Shown: positions 37,101 to 47,950 of the stretch, piece after piece
Position numbering within the stretch: position 1 is the first letter of the stretch
Layout: every line of letters begins with the position of its first letter
Source of the DNA: an uncultured Anaerobiospirillum sp.
Lineage (GTDB): Bacteria > Pseudomonadota > Gammaproteobacteria > Enterobacterales > Succinivibrionaceae
Length of the DNA: 64,000 bases
Direction: 5' to 3'
Assembly (NCBI GenBank): GCA_944389615.1
Contig: CALXNA010000004.1
Coordinates: forward strand, 1 to 64,000
Made by a program: the position numbers and the translations under genes
Notes under the pieces: model-generated
What the model was told of the DNA's origin: nothing
Databases searched by the model: none
What the model saw: the letters and a program-made list of their open reading frames with translations, nothing else

Positions 37101-38894
37101 ATGTCTGAAATCAAGCCGTCACGTCCCCGCGTCTTCTCGGAGGATATGGGCACGGGCCATATCGAGAGCCTCACTGAGCAATCAGCGCAGGCGGGGCTCA
37201 AGCTCAACTTGGCCTGCTCGGCCTTCTTTGCTCCGTACTTTCAGATGCTCGGCCACTGGTACTACGACGGCACGCGCGAGCAATTCCTCTTTGACCGCAC
37301 CTGCGCGGAGATCTTAAACTGCCCCGACCACCATCAGTGGTACCCGATCTCCACCGTGGTCAATGCCCTCTCGGAGCAAGACGCCGCGCGCTTTTGGCTC
37401 AACGTCAAGCAGCGCACCTTCGGTGATGTCGTCTTTGAGCGCATCGAGCTGCAAGTGGGGCCGCTTCAGGGCAGGCACTTCGTAATCCAAGGATCGATCT
37501 TAAAGCGCGATGACAGTGGCGCCGCGCTCTACGCCACGGGCTATATCTCCCATGAATCGAGTCCTTACTCGGAATTTATCCCGCGCGAGCTCTCCGGCGA
37601 TGGCCTCTACCTGTGGTATCCGCCCACCGATGAGATCATCTGCAGCTCCTCGTTTCATGCGAGCTTAGGCTACACCGAGGCCGACTTCCCGCGCACCATG
37701 GAAGAGTACGTCCATACCATCGTGCACCCGGACGATAACGATGTCTTCATCATCCAAAAGAAGATCGCGCAAAGTCCGCAATACGGCAACTACTTTGAGA
37801 GCTGCCAGCGCTTAAAGCATAAGGACGGGCGCTATCTGTGGATGATTGGGCGCGGCCTTGTGATCGAGCGCGATGAGCGTGGGCAGGCCCTGAAGATCAT
37901 CGGCTCGCGCACCAATATCAACTTGATGCAGAGCAACTTCGACAACATCAAGCTCATGATGTTCACCGACTCGCTCACCGGCCTGCACAATCGCAACTAC
38001 TTCCAGCAGCAGGCGATGCGCTATATCGATCCCAAGGTACAGCCGCTCTCAGTGATCTTCATCGACGTCTCAGGCTTAAAGCTCACCAACGACATCTTGG
38101 GCCACTCCTATGGCGACTACCTTCTGATCAAGACCTGCGAGCTCATCTCGCAGGCGGTAAGCGAAAACGCCAATGAGTGCGATCTCATCGCCCACCTTAA
38201 GGCGCGGCGCCCGCACATCACCATGGATCAAACCTTGATCTCCGACTTAAAGCACCCAACGCCGCTGGACACGCCGCCGACAGCGCAGAGCACGCCAACG
38301 CCGCAGGGCACGTCGACACCAATGGGCATGCCAACAGCGCAGGGCACGTCGACACCACTGGGCACGCCGACAGCGCAGGGCACGTCGGCGCCTTTGAACC
38401 CGTCCGCGCCGAGCGAAGGCACCTTGGCCGCGGGTAAGGCGGAGATCTTGCGCCTTGCCGGTGATGAGTTCTTAGTGCTCTTGCCGAGCTGCCCGTTCCC
38501 GGAGGTGCAAGCCATCGCCACGCGTATCGACGAACTGCGCGCCCACAATAATAACTACCACCGCGAACACAGCGCCATTGAAGTGCGTCCGGTGCCGGTA
38601 TTCTTTGGCATCGGCGTCGCGACCATGGGCGAGGCTCAGTTTGAGCAAGATGCGGTGAGCGGCGCACGCCTGCCCACCAGCGATGACCTGCGCCAAGTGA
38701 TTGACCGGGCCGATGCGCGCATGCAGGCCGATAAGGAGAGCAAGCGCGATGACAACTACCGCGAGCTCAAGGCCTACTTTGAGGCCAAGAAGGGCCGCGC
38801 GGTCTCGATGCGCGATGAGCGGCGCATGCAGATTCTGACCGAAGACGAGCGCAATGAGCTGCGCGCCCACCGCGTCAGTCACATCATCTTCTAG
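37101..38894 (+). CDS. PAS-GGDEF diguanylate cyclase with repeat insertion in the catalytic domain
   Basis: The 597-residue protein has two PAS-like regions (about 35-150 and 165-275, the second with HPDDNDVF and GSRTNINLM) and a GGDEF domain from DSLTGLHNRNYF near 290. The signature is AGDEF near residue 454 and the FIDVSGLKLTNDILGHSYGD loop is intact, so activity is plausible. Between these two elements the domain is broken by about 70 extra residues rich in Thr, Pro, Gly and Gln. The extra part is encoded by a 36-bp tandem repeat. ATG 37101 follows AGGAGAG. Confidence 0.85.
   Translation: MSEIKPSRPRVFSEDMGTGHIESLTEQSAQAGLKLNLACSAFFAPYFQMLGHWYYDGTREQFLFDRTCAEILNCPDHHQWYPISTVVNALSEQDAARFWLNVKQRTFGDVVFERIELQVGPLQGRHFVIQGSILKRDDSGAALYATGYISHESSPYSEFIPRELSGDGLYLWYPPTDEIICSSSFHASLGYTEADFPRTMEEYVHTIVHPDDNDVFIIQKKIAQSPQYGNYFESCQRLKHKDGRYLWMIGRGLVIERDERGQALKIIGSRTNINLMQSNFDNIKLMMFTDSLTGLHNRNYFQQQAMRYIDPKVQPLSVIFIDVSGLKLTNDILGHSYGDYLLIKTCELISQAVSENANECDLIAHLKARRPHITMDQTLISDLKHPTPLDTPPTAQSTPTPQGTSTPMGMPTAQGTSTPLGTPTAQGTSAPLNPSAPSEGTLAAGKAEILRLAGDEFLVLLPSCPFPEVQAIATRIDELRAHNNNYHREHSAIEVRPVPVFFGIGVATMGEAQFEQDAVSGARLPTSDDLRQVIDRADARMQADKESKRDDNYRELKAYFEAKKGRAVSMRDERRMQILTEDERNELRAHRVSHIIF
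38295..38402 (+). repeat. Three 36-bp in-frame repeats inside a GGDEF domain
   Basis: Units at 38295-38330, 38331-38366 and 38367-38402 encode 12-residue repeats of the form TAQGTSTPLGTP. They lie between the substrate loop and the AGDEF signature of the cyclase gene. The period keeps the reading frame. Confidence 0.85.
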
Positions 38895-39006
38895 TCAGGC
38901 GCCAAAACCTGTAAAATAGCGCATCTTGTCACAGCTAAGGTTCATCGCCCCTCAGTAGCCTCAGAGCCGGGGGCGCAAGGTAAGAGCCACATGGGGAAGT
39001 TGGGGG

Positions 39007-39966
39007 ATGGCCGAGAACACCACGCAATTTAAAGTTACCTACCACACCGCAGGTGAGGATGATGCCGGGCAGCGCCTTGATAACTACTTGGCGCGCGTCT
39101 TAAAGGGCGTGCCGCGCAGCATGATCTACCGCATCCTGCGCCGCGGCGAGGTACGGGTGAACAAGGGGCGCGTCTCACCGTCCTATAAGCTTCAAGCAGG
39201 CGATGAGATCCGCGTGCCGCCAGTGCGCGTCAGCACTGGGCCGGTCACCATCCCGTCATCGAACCTGCATCTCGTGCAGGACTTAAAGCAGCGCATTCTG
39301 TTTGAAAACGAAATGCTGCTGGTGGTCAACAAGCCCGCGGGTCTTGCCGCCCACGGCGGCTCAGGCATCGAGTTTGGCCTGATCGAAGCGCTGCGTGCGC
39401 TCTACCCCAACGAGCGCTTTTTGGAGCTCGCGCACCGGCTCGACCGCGAGACCTCAGGCGCCCTTATCGTCTGCAAGCGCCGCTCGGCCCTGCGCAATTT
39501 GCACGAGCAATTTCGCAACCGTGTGGTCAAGAAGCGCTATTTGACCTTGGTGCCGGGCAAGTGGGATCGCCGCGTCAACCTCATCAACGCCCCGCTGGTG
39601 CGTAACGAGCTACGCTCAGGCGAGCGCATGGTCGAGGTCAACTTCAAAGAAGGCGCTCCCTCCTCCACCGGCTTTGACATCGTCGAGAGCTTCACCGACG
39701 CTACCTTGATGGCGGCGATGCCGCACACCGGGCGCACCCATCAGATCCGCGTGCACTGCGCCTACGTCAAACATCCGGTGGGCGGTGACGACAAGTACGG
39801 CGATAAGGCCTTCAATGCTTGGCTCAAGAGTCTTGGGCTGAACCGCATGTTCTTGCATGCCTTCAGAGTCAGCTTCATCGACCCGGTCAGTGCGCGCCAA
39901 GTTAAGGTCGAGGCCCCACTGCCCCCGGAGCTTGAGCACATCCTCACGCGCTTGCGTGAGCTCTAA
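39007..39966 (+). CDS. rluC: 23S rRNA pseudouridine(955/2504/2580) synthase RluC
   Basis: The 319-residue product has an S4 RNA-binding domain (about 15-75, RILRRGEVRVNKGRV) and the RluA-type catalytic domain with the active-site Asp in AHRLDRETSGALIV near residue 145, plus HTGRTHQIRVH near 240. It isomerises three uridines of 23S rRNA. It stands just upstream of a HAD phosphatase gene and, beyond a long leader, of rne; rluC next to rne is a gammaproteobacterial arrangement, although here both genes point the same way. Confidence 0.92.
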   Translation: MAENTTQFKVTYHTAGEDDAGQRLDNYLARVLKGVPRSMIYRILRRGEVRVNKGRVSPSYKLQAGDEIRVPPVRVSTGPVTIPSSNLHLVQDLKQRILFENEMLLVVNKPAGLAAHGGSGIEFGLIEALRALYPNERFLELAHRLDRETSGALIVCKRRSALRNLHEQFRNRVVKKRYLTLVPGKWDRRVNLINAPLVRNELRSGERMVEVNFKEGAPSSTGFDIVESFTDATLMAAMPHTGRTHQIRVHCAYVKHPVGGDDKYGDKAFNAWLKSLGLNRMFLHAFRVSFIDPVSARQVKVEAPLPPELEHILTRLREL

Positions 39967-39987
39967 ATCACCACCTAAGGAGAGGCC

Positions 39988-40674
39988 ATGTCACAGCGCG
40001 ATGAAGGATTACGGGCCTGCTTAGCCCAGTGCAAGGTCATTGCCTTTGATGTCGATGGTACCTTAACCGACAGCATCGAGCAGATCATCACCTGCTTTCA
40101 GCGTACCTTTGCCTACGCCAATCTGCCCATCCCTACGCCCGAGGCGATCAAGGGCACCATCGGCATGACCTTAAACTTAGGCATCCGCTCGCTCTTGCCT
40201 GACCCGAGCGACGTGCGCTTAGGCGAAGAGGTCACGCAGCTTTACCGCGACACTTTTGCGGTAAGTAAGGACATCAGTGCCACGCGCCTCTTCCCCGACT
40301 GCCTCAAGCTCCTTGCCGCCTTAAACGAGCGCGGCTACATCTTGGCTATTGCCTCAGGCAAGTCGCAGGTCGGGATCAAGCGCGTCTTCACCGACGTGCC
40401 CGAGCTACAGGACTACTTCTCAATCGTCTGCACCGGCGATATGTGCGAGTCCAAGCCGAGTCCGGCCATGATCAACATCATCGCCGCGCGTGCCCACGTC
40501 AAGGCCCACGAGATCTTAGGCGTCGGCGATGCTGCTCTCGACATCGAGATGTTCCGCAACGCCAAGTGCCATGAGCTCGGCGTCTTAAGCGGCGTCTGCG
40601 ATGAGTACGACTTTGACGACCAAGAGGTCGAGTTCTACCTGCCGCGCGTCACCGACCTTTTCCACTACCTGTAA
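39988..40674 (+). CDS. HAD-family phosphatase (Gph-like)
   Basis: The 228-residue protein shows the HAD motifs: FDVDGTLTDS near residue 18 (nucleophile and acid Asp), the SGK of AIASGKSQVG near 130, K of SKPSPAMI near 155 and GVGDAALDIEM near 175. It resembles phosphoglycolate-type phosphatases; the true substrate may be another sugar phosphate. AAGGAGAG precedes ATG 39988, 22 nt after rluC, so the two are probably cotranscribed. Confidence 0.85.
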   Translation: MSQRDEGLRACLAQCKVIAFDVDGTLTDSIEQIITCFQRTFAYANLPIPTPEAIKGTIGMTLNLGIRSLLPDPSDVRLGEEVTQLYRDTFAVSKDISATRLFPDCLKLLAALNERGYILAIASGKSQVGIKRVFTDVPELQDYFSIVCTGDMCESKPSPAMINIIAARAHVKAHEILGVGDAALDIEMFRNAKCHELGVLSGVCDEYDFDDQEVEFYLPRVTDLFHYL

Positions 40675-41673
40675 GCCCGCCAAGCGCGGGCAACCGCGCA
40701 GCGCCCGGCCGGGCGCGCGAACGCGCAGCGCGGAACGCGCGAGAGCGCGGTAGCGCCGGGCGCAGGCCGGGCGCTATTGGGGCAAAGCGCTTGAGCGCGC
40801 TAGGGTCTTTAGGCGATAATAGACGCATAACTGCATGCGGTAGCTTTCAGACCTGCTACCCCGTCAGTTGAGCGGCGCTCGTGTAGCACGGCTACACGTC
40901 TTACTTGGTGCCGGCTGGAAGTGCCCGCCCCTTATTCGGTGGCGCGCTGTGCCCTAGACTATGATTGCCTCAGGCCAACACTAAGCTCCCTTGATCTTGC
41001 TTGGTTGTACTCAGTCCCAAAAGATTAAGCTGGAGCTTTTTTGTTAGGGGTAAGAAGCGAAGGCCCGCACTTGTGGCAGCTCCATGGCAAGATAAGAGTG
41101 ACCCGGTTGCAAGGTTAAGCCCCTCTTCTTAGAAGCTCAGGCGCGCTTTGCCTTGTGTCTTGCTATCGCAATCGTAGGATTAAGCAACCCTGCGTAAGGC
41201 GGGAGCCTAAGTCTCAGACTTACGCCCTGCTGTTACCCTTGCTTGAACTAAACTTGAGCTTACAGATTTCTCACCACTACTAAGGCGCTGCGCGCTCAAG
41301 CGCCACGCGCCCCTGAGGCAAGGTAAAACCTCACTGCCGCGTTCCTTTCATTTAAGGGGCCGGTACAGGTGCTTGCCCCCACGCCTAAGCTGAGCTGCTC
41401 GCTGCGCGCATCGTGCTCGCGGCAAGCGGTCGTGCTCTCCGCGAGCTATTGTGTTCGCGGCAGAGTTGACTTGCTCGCTGGGCGCCGACAATTTGTTTGA
41501 GCAGGTAAGACCGAGCGCCTTGACCATCACCATTAGATTCAAGGCGCGCGGCATGCCGTCTACCACCCCAAGGCTCCAGCCTCGGGGTCGTACGGCCTTG
41601 AGCAAATGAGGCCATGGGACTGGTGCCCTGAGGCTGTAAGCAGAAGATGATTGCCTGATAAGGGATCTTTTCT
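40675..41673. other. Long leader / intergenic region upstream of rne
   Basis: Nearly 1 kb without a credible frame. The first 120 bp are GC palindromes (GCGCCCGGC family). From 40826 on it is probably transcribed from the promoter at 40791 and includes several stem-loops, for example around 40885-40910 (GTGTAGC/GCTACAC), a GGAGCTTTTTT element near 41032, and a hairpin-rich block at 41380-41480. It may be an autoregulatory 5' leader for RNase E, as known in E. coli (361 nt there), or contain a separate small RNA ending near 41045. Confidence 0.45.
40791..40820 (+). promoter_or_regulatory. Sigma70-type promoter upstream of rne leader
   Basis: TTGAGC at 40791-40796 and GATAAT at 40815-40820 are 18 bp apart. 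A start near 40827 would give rne a leader of about 850 nt. Confidence 0.5.
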
Positions 41674-44600
41674 GTGAAAAGAATGCTTATTAACGCCACG
41701 CAACAAGAAGAAGTGCGTGTCGCCCTCGTCGATGGTACGAAGCTATACGACCTCGACATCGAATCTCCGCAGCATGTCAATAAGAAGGCCAATATCTACA
41801 AGGGTGTCATCACCCGTATTGAGCCGAGCTTAGAGGCTGCTTTCGTCGACTATGGCGTGGAGCGTCATGGTTTCTTACCGTTAAAGGAAATCGCCCGCGA
41901 ATACTATCCTGAAGGCAGTCATGGCAATGACCACAGCGTGCTCAAGCAGTCGCTGCGCGAAGGCCAAGAAGTCATCGTCCAGATCGAAAAAGAAGAGCGC
42001 GGCCAAAAGGGCGCCGCTTTAACCACCTTCATCTCACTTGCCGGTTCCTACCTCGTCTTGATGCCAAACAATCCGCGTGCCGGTGGCATCTCGCGCCGCA
42101 TTGAGGGCGAGGAGCGCGCCGAGCTGCGCGCCGCCTTTGAGGGCATCGACATTCCTAAGGGCATGGGTGTCATCATCCGTACCGCAGGCGTGGGCAAGAG
42201 CTCTGAGGAGCTGTCGTGGGATCTGTCGATCTTAACTAAGCTCTGGGACATGATTAAGCAGGCCGCCGCCACCAAGAAGGCCCCGTTCTTAATCCACCAA
42301 GAGTCGAGCATCGCCATTCGCGCCATCCGCGACTACCTGCGTCCGGATATCGGCGAGATCTTGGTCGACTCCAAGGACGTCTACGAGCACATCCTCCACC
42401 ACATCAAGCTGGTACGCCCGGAGTTCACCGAGCGCGTCCACCTCTACCGCGGCGAGATTCCGCTCTTCTCCAAGTATCAGATCGAAAGCCAGATTGAGTC
42501 GGCCTACCTGCGCGAGGTACGCCTGCCGTCGGGCGGCGCCATCGTGATCGACCCGACTGAGGCCTTAACTTCGATCGACGTCAACTCGGCCAAGGCCACG
42601 CGCGGTGGTGATATCGAAGAGACCGCGCTGCAGACCAACATCGAAGCGGCTGAGGAAATTGCGCGCCAGCTGCGCCTGCGCGACGTCGGCGGCTTAGTCG
42701 TGATCGACTTTATCGACATGACGCCGCAAAAGAACCAGCGCGAAATCGAGACGCGCATGCGCGAGGCCTGCCGCCAAGACCGCGCGCGTATCCAATTCTC
42801 GCGCATCTCGCGCTTTGGCCTCCTTGAGATGTCGCGCCAACGTCTGCGCCCATCGCTTGAGGAGTCGACCAGCCACGTCTGCCCGATGTGCCAAGGCCAA
42901 GGCACCATTCGTGACACCGCGTCCTTAGCCCTTTCGATCATGCGTTTGGTCGAAGAAGAGGCCCACAAGGAGCATACCGGCGACGTCATGGCCTTTGCCC
43001 CGGTCGAGATTGCGACCTTTATCCTCAACAACAAGCGCAGCCAATTAGAAGAGATCGAGAAGAGCACTTCGATCAAGGTCACCGTCATCCCTGATCCGCA
43101 CATGATGGCGCCGAACTACGAGGTGCATCGCGTCTTAAACAGCGCCCAGAACCTGCCACTTGATTACTCCAAGAACGATCCCTCGGAGATCTTGCGCGAG
43201 CGTGCCGCTAAGGCCCGCGCCGAGCTGCAAGAGACCATGATGCGCCGCGAGTTTGCGCACAACAAGCAGGACAAGGTTCAGCCCCAAGAGCAGCCCTTAG
43301 TCTTCACTGAAGACATCACGATGAACTTACCGGCTCCCAATCCCCTCGAGCCCAGCAGTGAAGATCCCCACACCATCAAGCTTGCGGCCGCCACTCAAGG
43401 CGCTGCCCCCAACCAAGTCCAGCCCTCCGTCGGTGGTACCGTGCTCAGTGACGCCGGCACCAGCGCAGCTAACAATAATGGAGTATTTTCCAAATTGTTT
43501 TCATTCATCGGCAACATTCTCAAGCCGGGTGCTGAGAAAGAGGCTCAAGCCGCGCCTGCTGTAGCCCCAGCGCCGCAAGCGGCCCCGGCCGAGCCAACGC
43601 GCGCACCGCGCGGCCGCGCAAGCGAACGCGGCGAGCGCGGTGACCGCCCTGAGCGCGGCGAGCGCAACAACCGCCGCAACGGACCAAAGCGCCGTGCCGA
43701 CCGCCAAGAGCGCGATCGCCGCAACACCGAGCGCTTCGATCGCAACGAGCGCTTAGAGCGCGTCGCCCGTGAGGAACGCAGCGACAAGTTCGACCGCTTC
43801 GACCGCATGGAGCGTCCTGAGCGCAGCGAGCGCCCTGACCGCCCAGAGCGTCAGGAACGGGCAGAACGCCTAGAGCGCGGCGAACGCAGCGAGCGTCTTG
43901 ACCGCCCGGAGCGCAGCGAGCGCCTTGATCGCCCAGAGCGCAGCGAACGGCTTGAGCGCACTGAGCGCCCAGAGCGCCGCCGTCGCAGCGAGAGCTACGA
44001 GCTCGACGAGCAAGAACGAGCCCCACGTGCCGAGCGCGGCGGACGTCGTGAGCGCTTAGAGCAATTCCAAGCTCAAGAGCAAGAGCTCAACGCCGAGGTC
44101 ACAGCCGCCCAAGAGCGCAAGCAGCGCAGCCGGCGCGGGGAGCGCCCAGAGCGCTCCGAGCGCAGTGGCCGCCGCGAGCGTCCTGAGCGCCGCAAGCCGC
44201 TGGTCGCCACGCCTAAGGTCGCGCTCAATCCAAGAACGGTCGGCCTCAACGACGAAGGCATCTTCGACTTTGAGCATGTCGGTGGCGCCCACCTCTTTGG
44301 CTTTACCCCAGAGGAGTTCGTCAGCGCTCCAATGGGCCAAGGCCCAATGGACGAAGTGCCATTCCATGGCAGCGCGCAGCCCCGCACGGCAGAAGGCCTT
44401 GAGTTCCGCCACGCCGAGTCCCAAGGCGGCCTCAACGAGGCCACGGTCTCAGCTGAGCTCGACAGCATCTCCGAGCCCCAACCAGTGGAGCTAGACTTTA
44501 GCCAAGAGCACAGCGCCCGCGCCTTTGACCAAGGTGAGGCCTTTGAGCTGGCACCAAAGCAAGGTGGCCTAGGCCAAGCCCAGCACATGAACGAGTGCAG

Positions 44601-46026
44601 CGCCGCGCTGACCATGGACGATGCGGCGGCAGAGGAGCTGCTCAACGCCCAGTTCAACTCGCGCCCGCAGCCACTGGCCGCGCACCAAGAGCCGATCTTC
44701 AACGCCCAAGCCGCCCTGCGCCCACGCAAGGCCGAGCCTAAGGCTGAGCCCAAAGCTGAGCCGCAACCAGAGCCGGTAGCAGAGCCTGCCCCAGCTGTGG
44801 CGCCTGCCGAGAGTGCTGCCGCACCAGCCAATGATGAAGTCAGTGCTAGCCTCGACGCCATCTTAAACAGCTCCACCACCGGCGAGTTTATGGCCGAAGA
44901 AGAAGAGCTCGACGATGGCCGTCCGCGCAGTAAGGCCCGCAAGCAAGAGCGCGGCTCCAAGCGTGCCCATAAGGCTAAGGACGTAGCTCCGCTCGCCGCT
45001 GAGACTGCTGCCGCTGCCGAGGTTACTGAGGAAGCAGGCGCTGCTGAGCCCGCTGCTGAGCCTGAAGCCGCTGCCAGTGAGGAAGTAGCTCCAAAGGTCG
45101 CACCTGAAGCCACTCCTGAGGCGGTTGCCGCTGAGGAGGCATTAGCCACCGCTGAAGCTGCTGAGGAAGCAGTCGAGGAGGCTGCAGCTGAAACCGAGGC
45201 TGAGGAAGAGGACGAGGTAGCCGCAGAGAGCGCCGAGGAGTCGGACGATACTGAGGTAGCTGAGGACGAGGACGAAGAGGTCGACATTGAGGAGCTGGTT
45301 GCCGCGATCAATGCCGAAATCGACGCCATGAACCTGCCTCCGGAGAAGGCTAACTTGGTCAAGGCCAAGTCGATCCGCACCGCGCTGCAGGAAATCAATC
45401 CCGAGCAGGCCGAGCAAATCTGCGCTGAGCTCTTAGAGCAAAAAGCCCCTGAGAACACCAAGGTCTACGACGAGGTCGATGCTGACGATACCTCGGACGA
45501 GGAGGAGCCGGATGAGGCGATGTTCCGTCCGACCAGCGCAGTCGCCGACTTCTGGGCCGGTGACACCCAGCACAAGATCTCGGCGCGCTATGCCCGTGCC
45601 CTGCGCGATGAGACCGATGACAACATCGATCAGGATGCCCGCACCCGCAACATCCGCAATGCCATCACCGAGACCGTCTCAAGCTTCGATGACAGCTCGA
45701 TCTTAGATAGCACCTTGATGGATGGCGCCCCTTACGGGCAGACGACTGAGCAGGCACCTGAGCCGAGCAGCGACTTTGAGGCTGAGCTCAAGCACATCAC
45801 CGAAGTCTTTGACTACGATGAGGCCTTAGCCGACGCGGTCATCGACGAGGAGCCGGAGGCCGTCGCCCCAGCGCGCCGCCGCCGCACCAGCAAAGAAGCT
45901 GACGGTGAGGCCCCTAAGCGCAGCCGTCGCCCGCGCACCAAGCGTCCGACCAAGGACGTGGTAGCCAAGGCCACTGCCGCCGCTAAGGCCGAAGCCGAGG
46001 CCTTCGAGGCTGAGCCGCGCGATTAG
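41674..46026 (+). CDS. rne: Ribonuclease E
   Basis: RNase E is the main mRNA and rRNA-processing endonuclease and degradosome scaffold. The N-terminal half matches E. coli closely: [18 protein letters not shown] at the start, S1 domain (about 36-120), catalytic Asp in TSIDVNSA and VVIDFIDM, and the zinc-link CPMC near residue 410. The C-terminal half is unlike E. coli: an Arg/Glu-rich block with [13 protein letters not shown] repeats (about 660-800), then a Gln/Ala region and a long Ala/Glu/Asp acidic region before a basic end with [12 protein letters not shown] residues. Total 1450 residues against 1061 in E. coli. Translation starts at GTG (GTG AAA AGA ATG), aligning with the E. coli start; an AAGGGA stands upstream. 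A strong terminator follows. Confidence 0.95.
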   Translation: MKRMLINATQQEEVRVALVDGTKLYDLDIESPQHVNKKANIYKGVITRIEPSLEAAFVDYGVERHGFLPLKEIAREYYPEGSHGNDHSVLKQSLREGQEVIVQIEKEERGQKGAALTTFISLAGSYLVLMPNNPRAGGISRRIEGEERAELRAAFEGIDIPKGMGVIIRTAGVGKSSEELSWDLSILTKLWDMIKQAAATKKAPFLIHQESSIAIRAIRDYLRPDIGEILVDSKDVYEHILHHIKLVRPEFTERVHLYRGEIPLFSKYQIESQIESAYLREVRLPSGGAIVIDPTEALTSIDVNSAKATRGGDIEETALQTNIEAAEEIARQLRLRDVGGLVVIDFIDMTPQKNQREIETRMREACRQDRARIQFSRISRFGLLEMSRQRLRPSLEESTSHVCPMCQGQGTIRDTASLALSIMRLVEEEAHKEHTGDVMAFAPVEIATFILNNKRSQLEEIEKSTSIKVTVIPDPHMMAPNYEVHRVLNSAQNLPLDYSKNDPSEILRERAAKARAELQETMMRREFAHNKQDKVQPQEQPLVFTEDITMNLPAPNPLEPSSEDPHTIKLAAATQGAAPNQVQPSVGGTVLSDAGTSAANNNGVFSKLFSFIGNILKPGAEKEAQAAPAVAPAPQAAPAEPTRAPRGRASERGERGDRPERGERNNRRNGPKRRADRQERDRRNTERFDRNERLERVAREERSDKFDRFDRMERPERSERPDRPERQERAERLERGERSERLDRPERSERLDRPERSERLERTERPERRRRSESYELDEQERAPRAERGGRRERLEQFQAQEQELNAEVTAAQERKQRSRRGERPERSERSGRRERPERRKPLVATPKVALNPRTVGLNDEGIFDFEHVGGAHLFGFTPEEFVSAPMGQGPMDEVPFHGSAQPRTAEGLEFRHAESQGGLNEATVSAELDSISEPQPVELDFSQEHSARAFDQGEAFELAPKQGGLGQAQHMNECSAALTMDDAAAEELLNAQFNSRPQPLAAHQEPIFNAQAALRPRKAEPKAEPKAEPQPEPVAEPAPAVAPAESAAAPANDEVSASLDAILNSSTTGEFMAEEEELDDGRPRSKARKQERGSKRAHKAKDVAPLAAETAAAAEVTEEAGAAEPAAEPEAAASEEVAPKVAPEATPEAVAAEEALATAEAAEEAVEEAAAETEAEEEDEVAAESAEESDDTEVAEDEDEEVDIEELVAAINAEIDAMNLPPEKANLVKAKSIRTALQEINPEQAEQICAELLEQKAPENTKVYDEVDADDTSDEEEPDEAMFRPTSAVADFWAGDTQHKISARYARALRDETDDNIDQDARTRNIRNAITETVSSFDDSSILDSTLMDGAPYGQTTEQAPEPSSDFEAELKHITEVFDYDEALADAVIDEEPEAVAPARRRRTSKEADGEAPKRSRRPRTKRPTKDVVAKATAAAKAEAEAFEAEPRD
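43807..43980 (+). repeat. Degenerate tandem repeat in rne encoding [14 protein letters not shown] units
   Basis: Units near 27-30 bp of the form GAGCGCAGCGAGCGCCTTGA recur about six times. They encode alternating Arg/Glu clusters, probably an RNA-binding or helical linker in the noncatalytic half. Confidence 0.7.
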
Positions 46027-46057
46027 AAATCGCGCTGCGGGGGCATTTGCCCCCATG

Positions 46058-46107
46058 GAAAAGGCAGGGAACGCGACCATATCGTCGCGTTCCCTGCCTT
46101 TTGCCTA
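46058..46107 (+). terminator. Terminator after rne
   Basis: AAAAGGCAGGGAACGCGAC pairs with GTCGCGTTCCCTGCCTTTT across a 6-nt loop, a near-perfect 19-bp stem ending in T residues, about 35 nt after the rne stop. Symmetry suggests it also works on the other strand. A smaller GGGGGCA/TGCCCCC hairpin precedes it. Confidence 0.85.
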
Positions 46108-46185
46108 AGAAGATAAGACACTTATTCCAAAGTGATGCCTAAGTACCCATAACCGCCATCTGCAGGCTGAGGGCGGCATATTCGG

Positions 46186-46191
46186 TATAAT
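46186..46191 (+). promoter_or_regulatory. -10 element for the AAA-ATPase-like gene
   Basis: TATAAT lies 35 nt before ATG 46226, preceded by GG as in the element at 18586. The -35 region is unclear. Confidence 0.4.
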
Positions 46192-46225
46192 TGTTCTCAG
46201 AAGCTTACTTCATTGAGGTGCTACT

Positions 46226-47950
46226 ATGGCAGAGCAACCACTCAAACACCTTCCCATCGGCCTGCCTAGCTGGAACGCAATTCGCAAAAAAAATCTCTTT
46301 TTCGTCGATAAAACCGCCAATCTTGATGCCTTAGTCACAGACCAATGCAAGGTCTTCATCTCGCGGCCGCGCCGCATGGGCAAGACCCTACTTTGCTCCA
46401 TCCTCAAGGAGCTCTTTACCAACGGTGACAAGAACTTTGAGGGTACCGCTATTTACGGTCACTGGCCCGAGCAGCAGAGCTATCCAGTAATTCACCTGTC
46501 TTTTATCAACATTCAAGGTAGAGACTTTGAGCAGGATCTCAAAGGCGCACTTATCTACGCTTACCGCGCTGCTGGCTTGACCCAAGTAAATAGCGTAGAG
46601 CGTGAGCTTCCTTTCAGCGAATTTCTCAAGCAGTTCGACCTGCTTGCGCCCGATCAAGATCTCGTGTTCTTGATCGATGAGTGGGACTATCCACTCTCTG
46701 CGCATCTTCATGACGAAGCGACCTTCAACCAGCACCTCAAGACTCTGAATGTGTTTTACTCGTGGTTGCGCACCTTCGAACACACGCACTTCCTCTTCAT
46801 TACCGGCATCATGCGCTACCACGATGCATCCTTATTTACGGGACAAGACATCCAAGACATCAGCATGCTGCCTGACTTTGCTGATTTGCTCGGCTACACC
46901 CAAGAGGAACTGGTCACCAACTACGCCCCTTATATCAAGCGTGCTGCGCAGGCACTCAAGCTCACGCCTGATGACCTCATTGACCAGATCACCAAGCACT
47001 ACGACGGCTTTTGCTTCGACTATGATGCGAAGATTAAGCTATATTGCCCAGACTCCATCAACAAATTCTTCGCTCCGCTCGCATCTAGTGCAGCCACCCA
47101 AAAGGGACGGTTGCCTTCTTTTGAGAGCTATTGGATGAATAGCTCCAACGCGACCGCGGCATTGCGCTCTTATCTGCAAAGCGACCCGCTCTCCGCTGTC
47201 ACTCTGATTGACTTATGTCGCCATGACATTGAAGTCACACGTAGTGATCTCATCACACCAACAGACTTCAAGCGCATCACCAAGCAACAGATTCTGTTGC
47301 AAAGCGGCATACTTACCATCAAAGAGGTAAGCGCAGCCACCCAAAACAGCCGGATTGATGAGCGCGCATTTGTCTGCCGTCTCACCAACTACGATGTAGC
47401 CGCTAAATACGCTGCAGTCTTAACGAGCTATATGATCGGTGTCGACGAAGACAAAGCTTCGCCTTACATTAATCAAGCGCAGGAGGCTTTGCTGTCAGGC
47501 GACATTGAGGCTACCTGCCTGAAGCTCAATGATATGTTATGTCTCGTTCCCTATGACGTGATGGCATCCGCCCAAGAAAAGCTCTATAGCTCCTTGTTCG
47601 CGCTGTGGCTGCGCTCTCCTGCGATCACCGTACAAGAGGAAGTCTCTAACAACTTGGGGCGCATTGACCTCTTACTCACGACCGCGGATCACATTTACGT
47701 CGTTGAACTCAAGCGCTTAGCCAAGAGCAGCAACACCGCCAAGGCCAAGCTCAAATTGCTTGATACTGCCGAGCAGCAGATCCTTGATAACTGCTACCTC
47801 AACAACATTCCAACAGGCGGGCGCATCGTTACCAGCCTTCCAATTGTCATATCGGACAAGTACCGCCAAATCGCTGCTTGGCGTACCACTGATAAGTCCA
47901 CCGGCACCAAGCAAGGTCTGATTACCATGCAGACGGTGCGCACCAAGTAG
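46226..47950 (+). CDS. AAA-ATPase-like / PD-(D/E)XK nuclease family protein
   Basis: The 574-residue protein matches the PF09820 (AAA-ATPase_like) plus PF08011 (PDDEXK_9) architecture. It opens with LPIGLPSWNAIRKKNLFFVDKT, a hallmark start, followed by Walker A SRPRRMGKTLL near residue 47, a Walker B-like LVFLIDEWDYPL near 150, and the HYDGFCFD block near 255. The C-terminus carries the nuclease-like core RIDLLLTTADHIYVVELKR (Asp and E-x-K) near 475-500. The family is expanded in gut anaerobes and its role is unknown, with defence or mobile-element links suspected. TTGAGG precedes the start. Codon use is less GC-biased than rne, consistent with horizontal spread. Confidence 0.85.
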   Translation: MAEQPLKHLPIGLPSWNAIRKKNLFFVDKTANLDALVTDQCKVFISRPRRMGKTLLCSILKELFTNGDKNFEGTAIYGHWPEQQSYPVIHLSFINIQGRDFEQDLKGALIYAYRAAGLTQVNSVERELPFSEFLKQFDLLAPDQDLVFLIDEWDYPLSAHLHDEATFNQHLKTLNVFYSWLRTFEHTHFLFITGIMRYHDASLFTGQDIQDISMLPDFADLLGYTQEELVTNYAPYIKRAAQALKLTPDDLIDQITKHYDGFCFDYDAKIKLYCPDSINKFFAPLASSAATQKGRLPSFESYWMNSSNATAALRSYLQSDPLSAVTLIDLCRHDIEVTRSDLITPTDFKRITKQQILLQSGILTIKEVSAATQNSRIDERAFVCRLTNYDVAAKYAAVLTSYMIGVDEDKASPYINQAQEALLSGDIEATCLKLNDMLCLVPYDVMASAQEKLYSSLFALWLRSPAITVQEEVSNNLGRIDLLLTTADHIYVVELKRLAKSSNTAKAKLKLLDTAEQQILDNCYLNNIPTGGRIVTSLPIVISDKYRQIAAWRTTDKSTGTKQGLITMQTVRTK

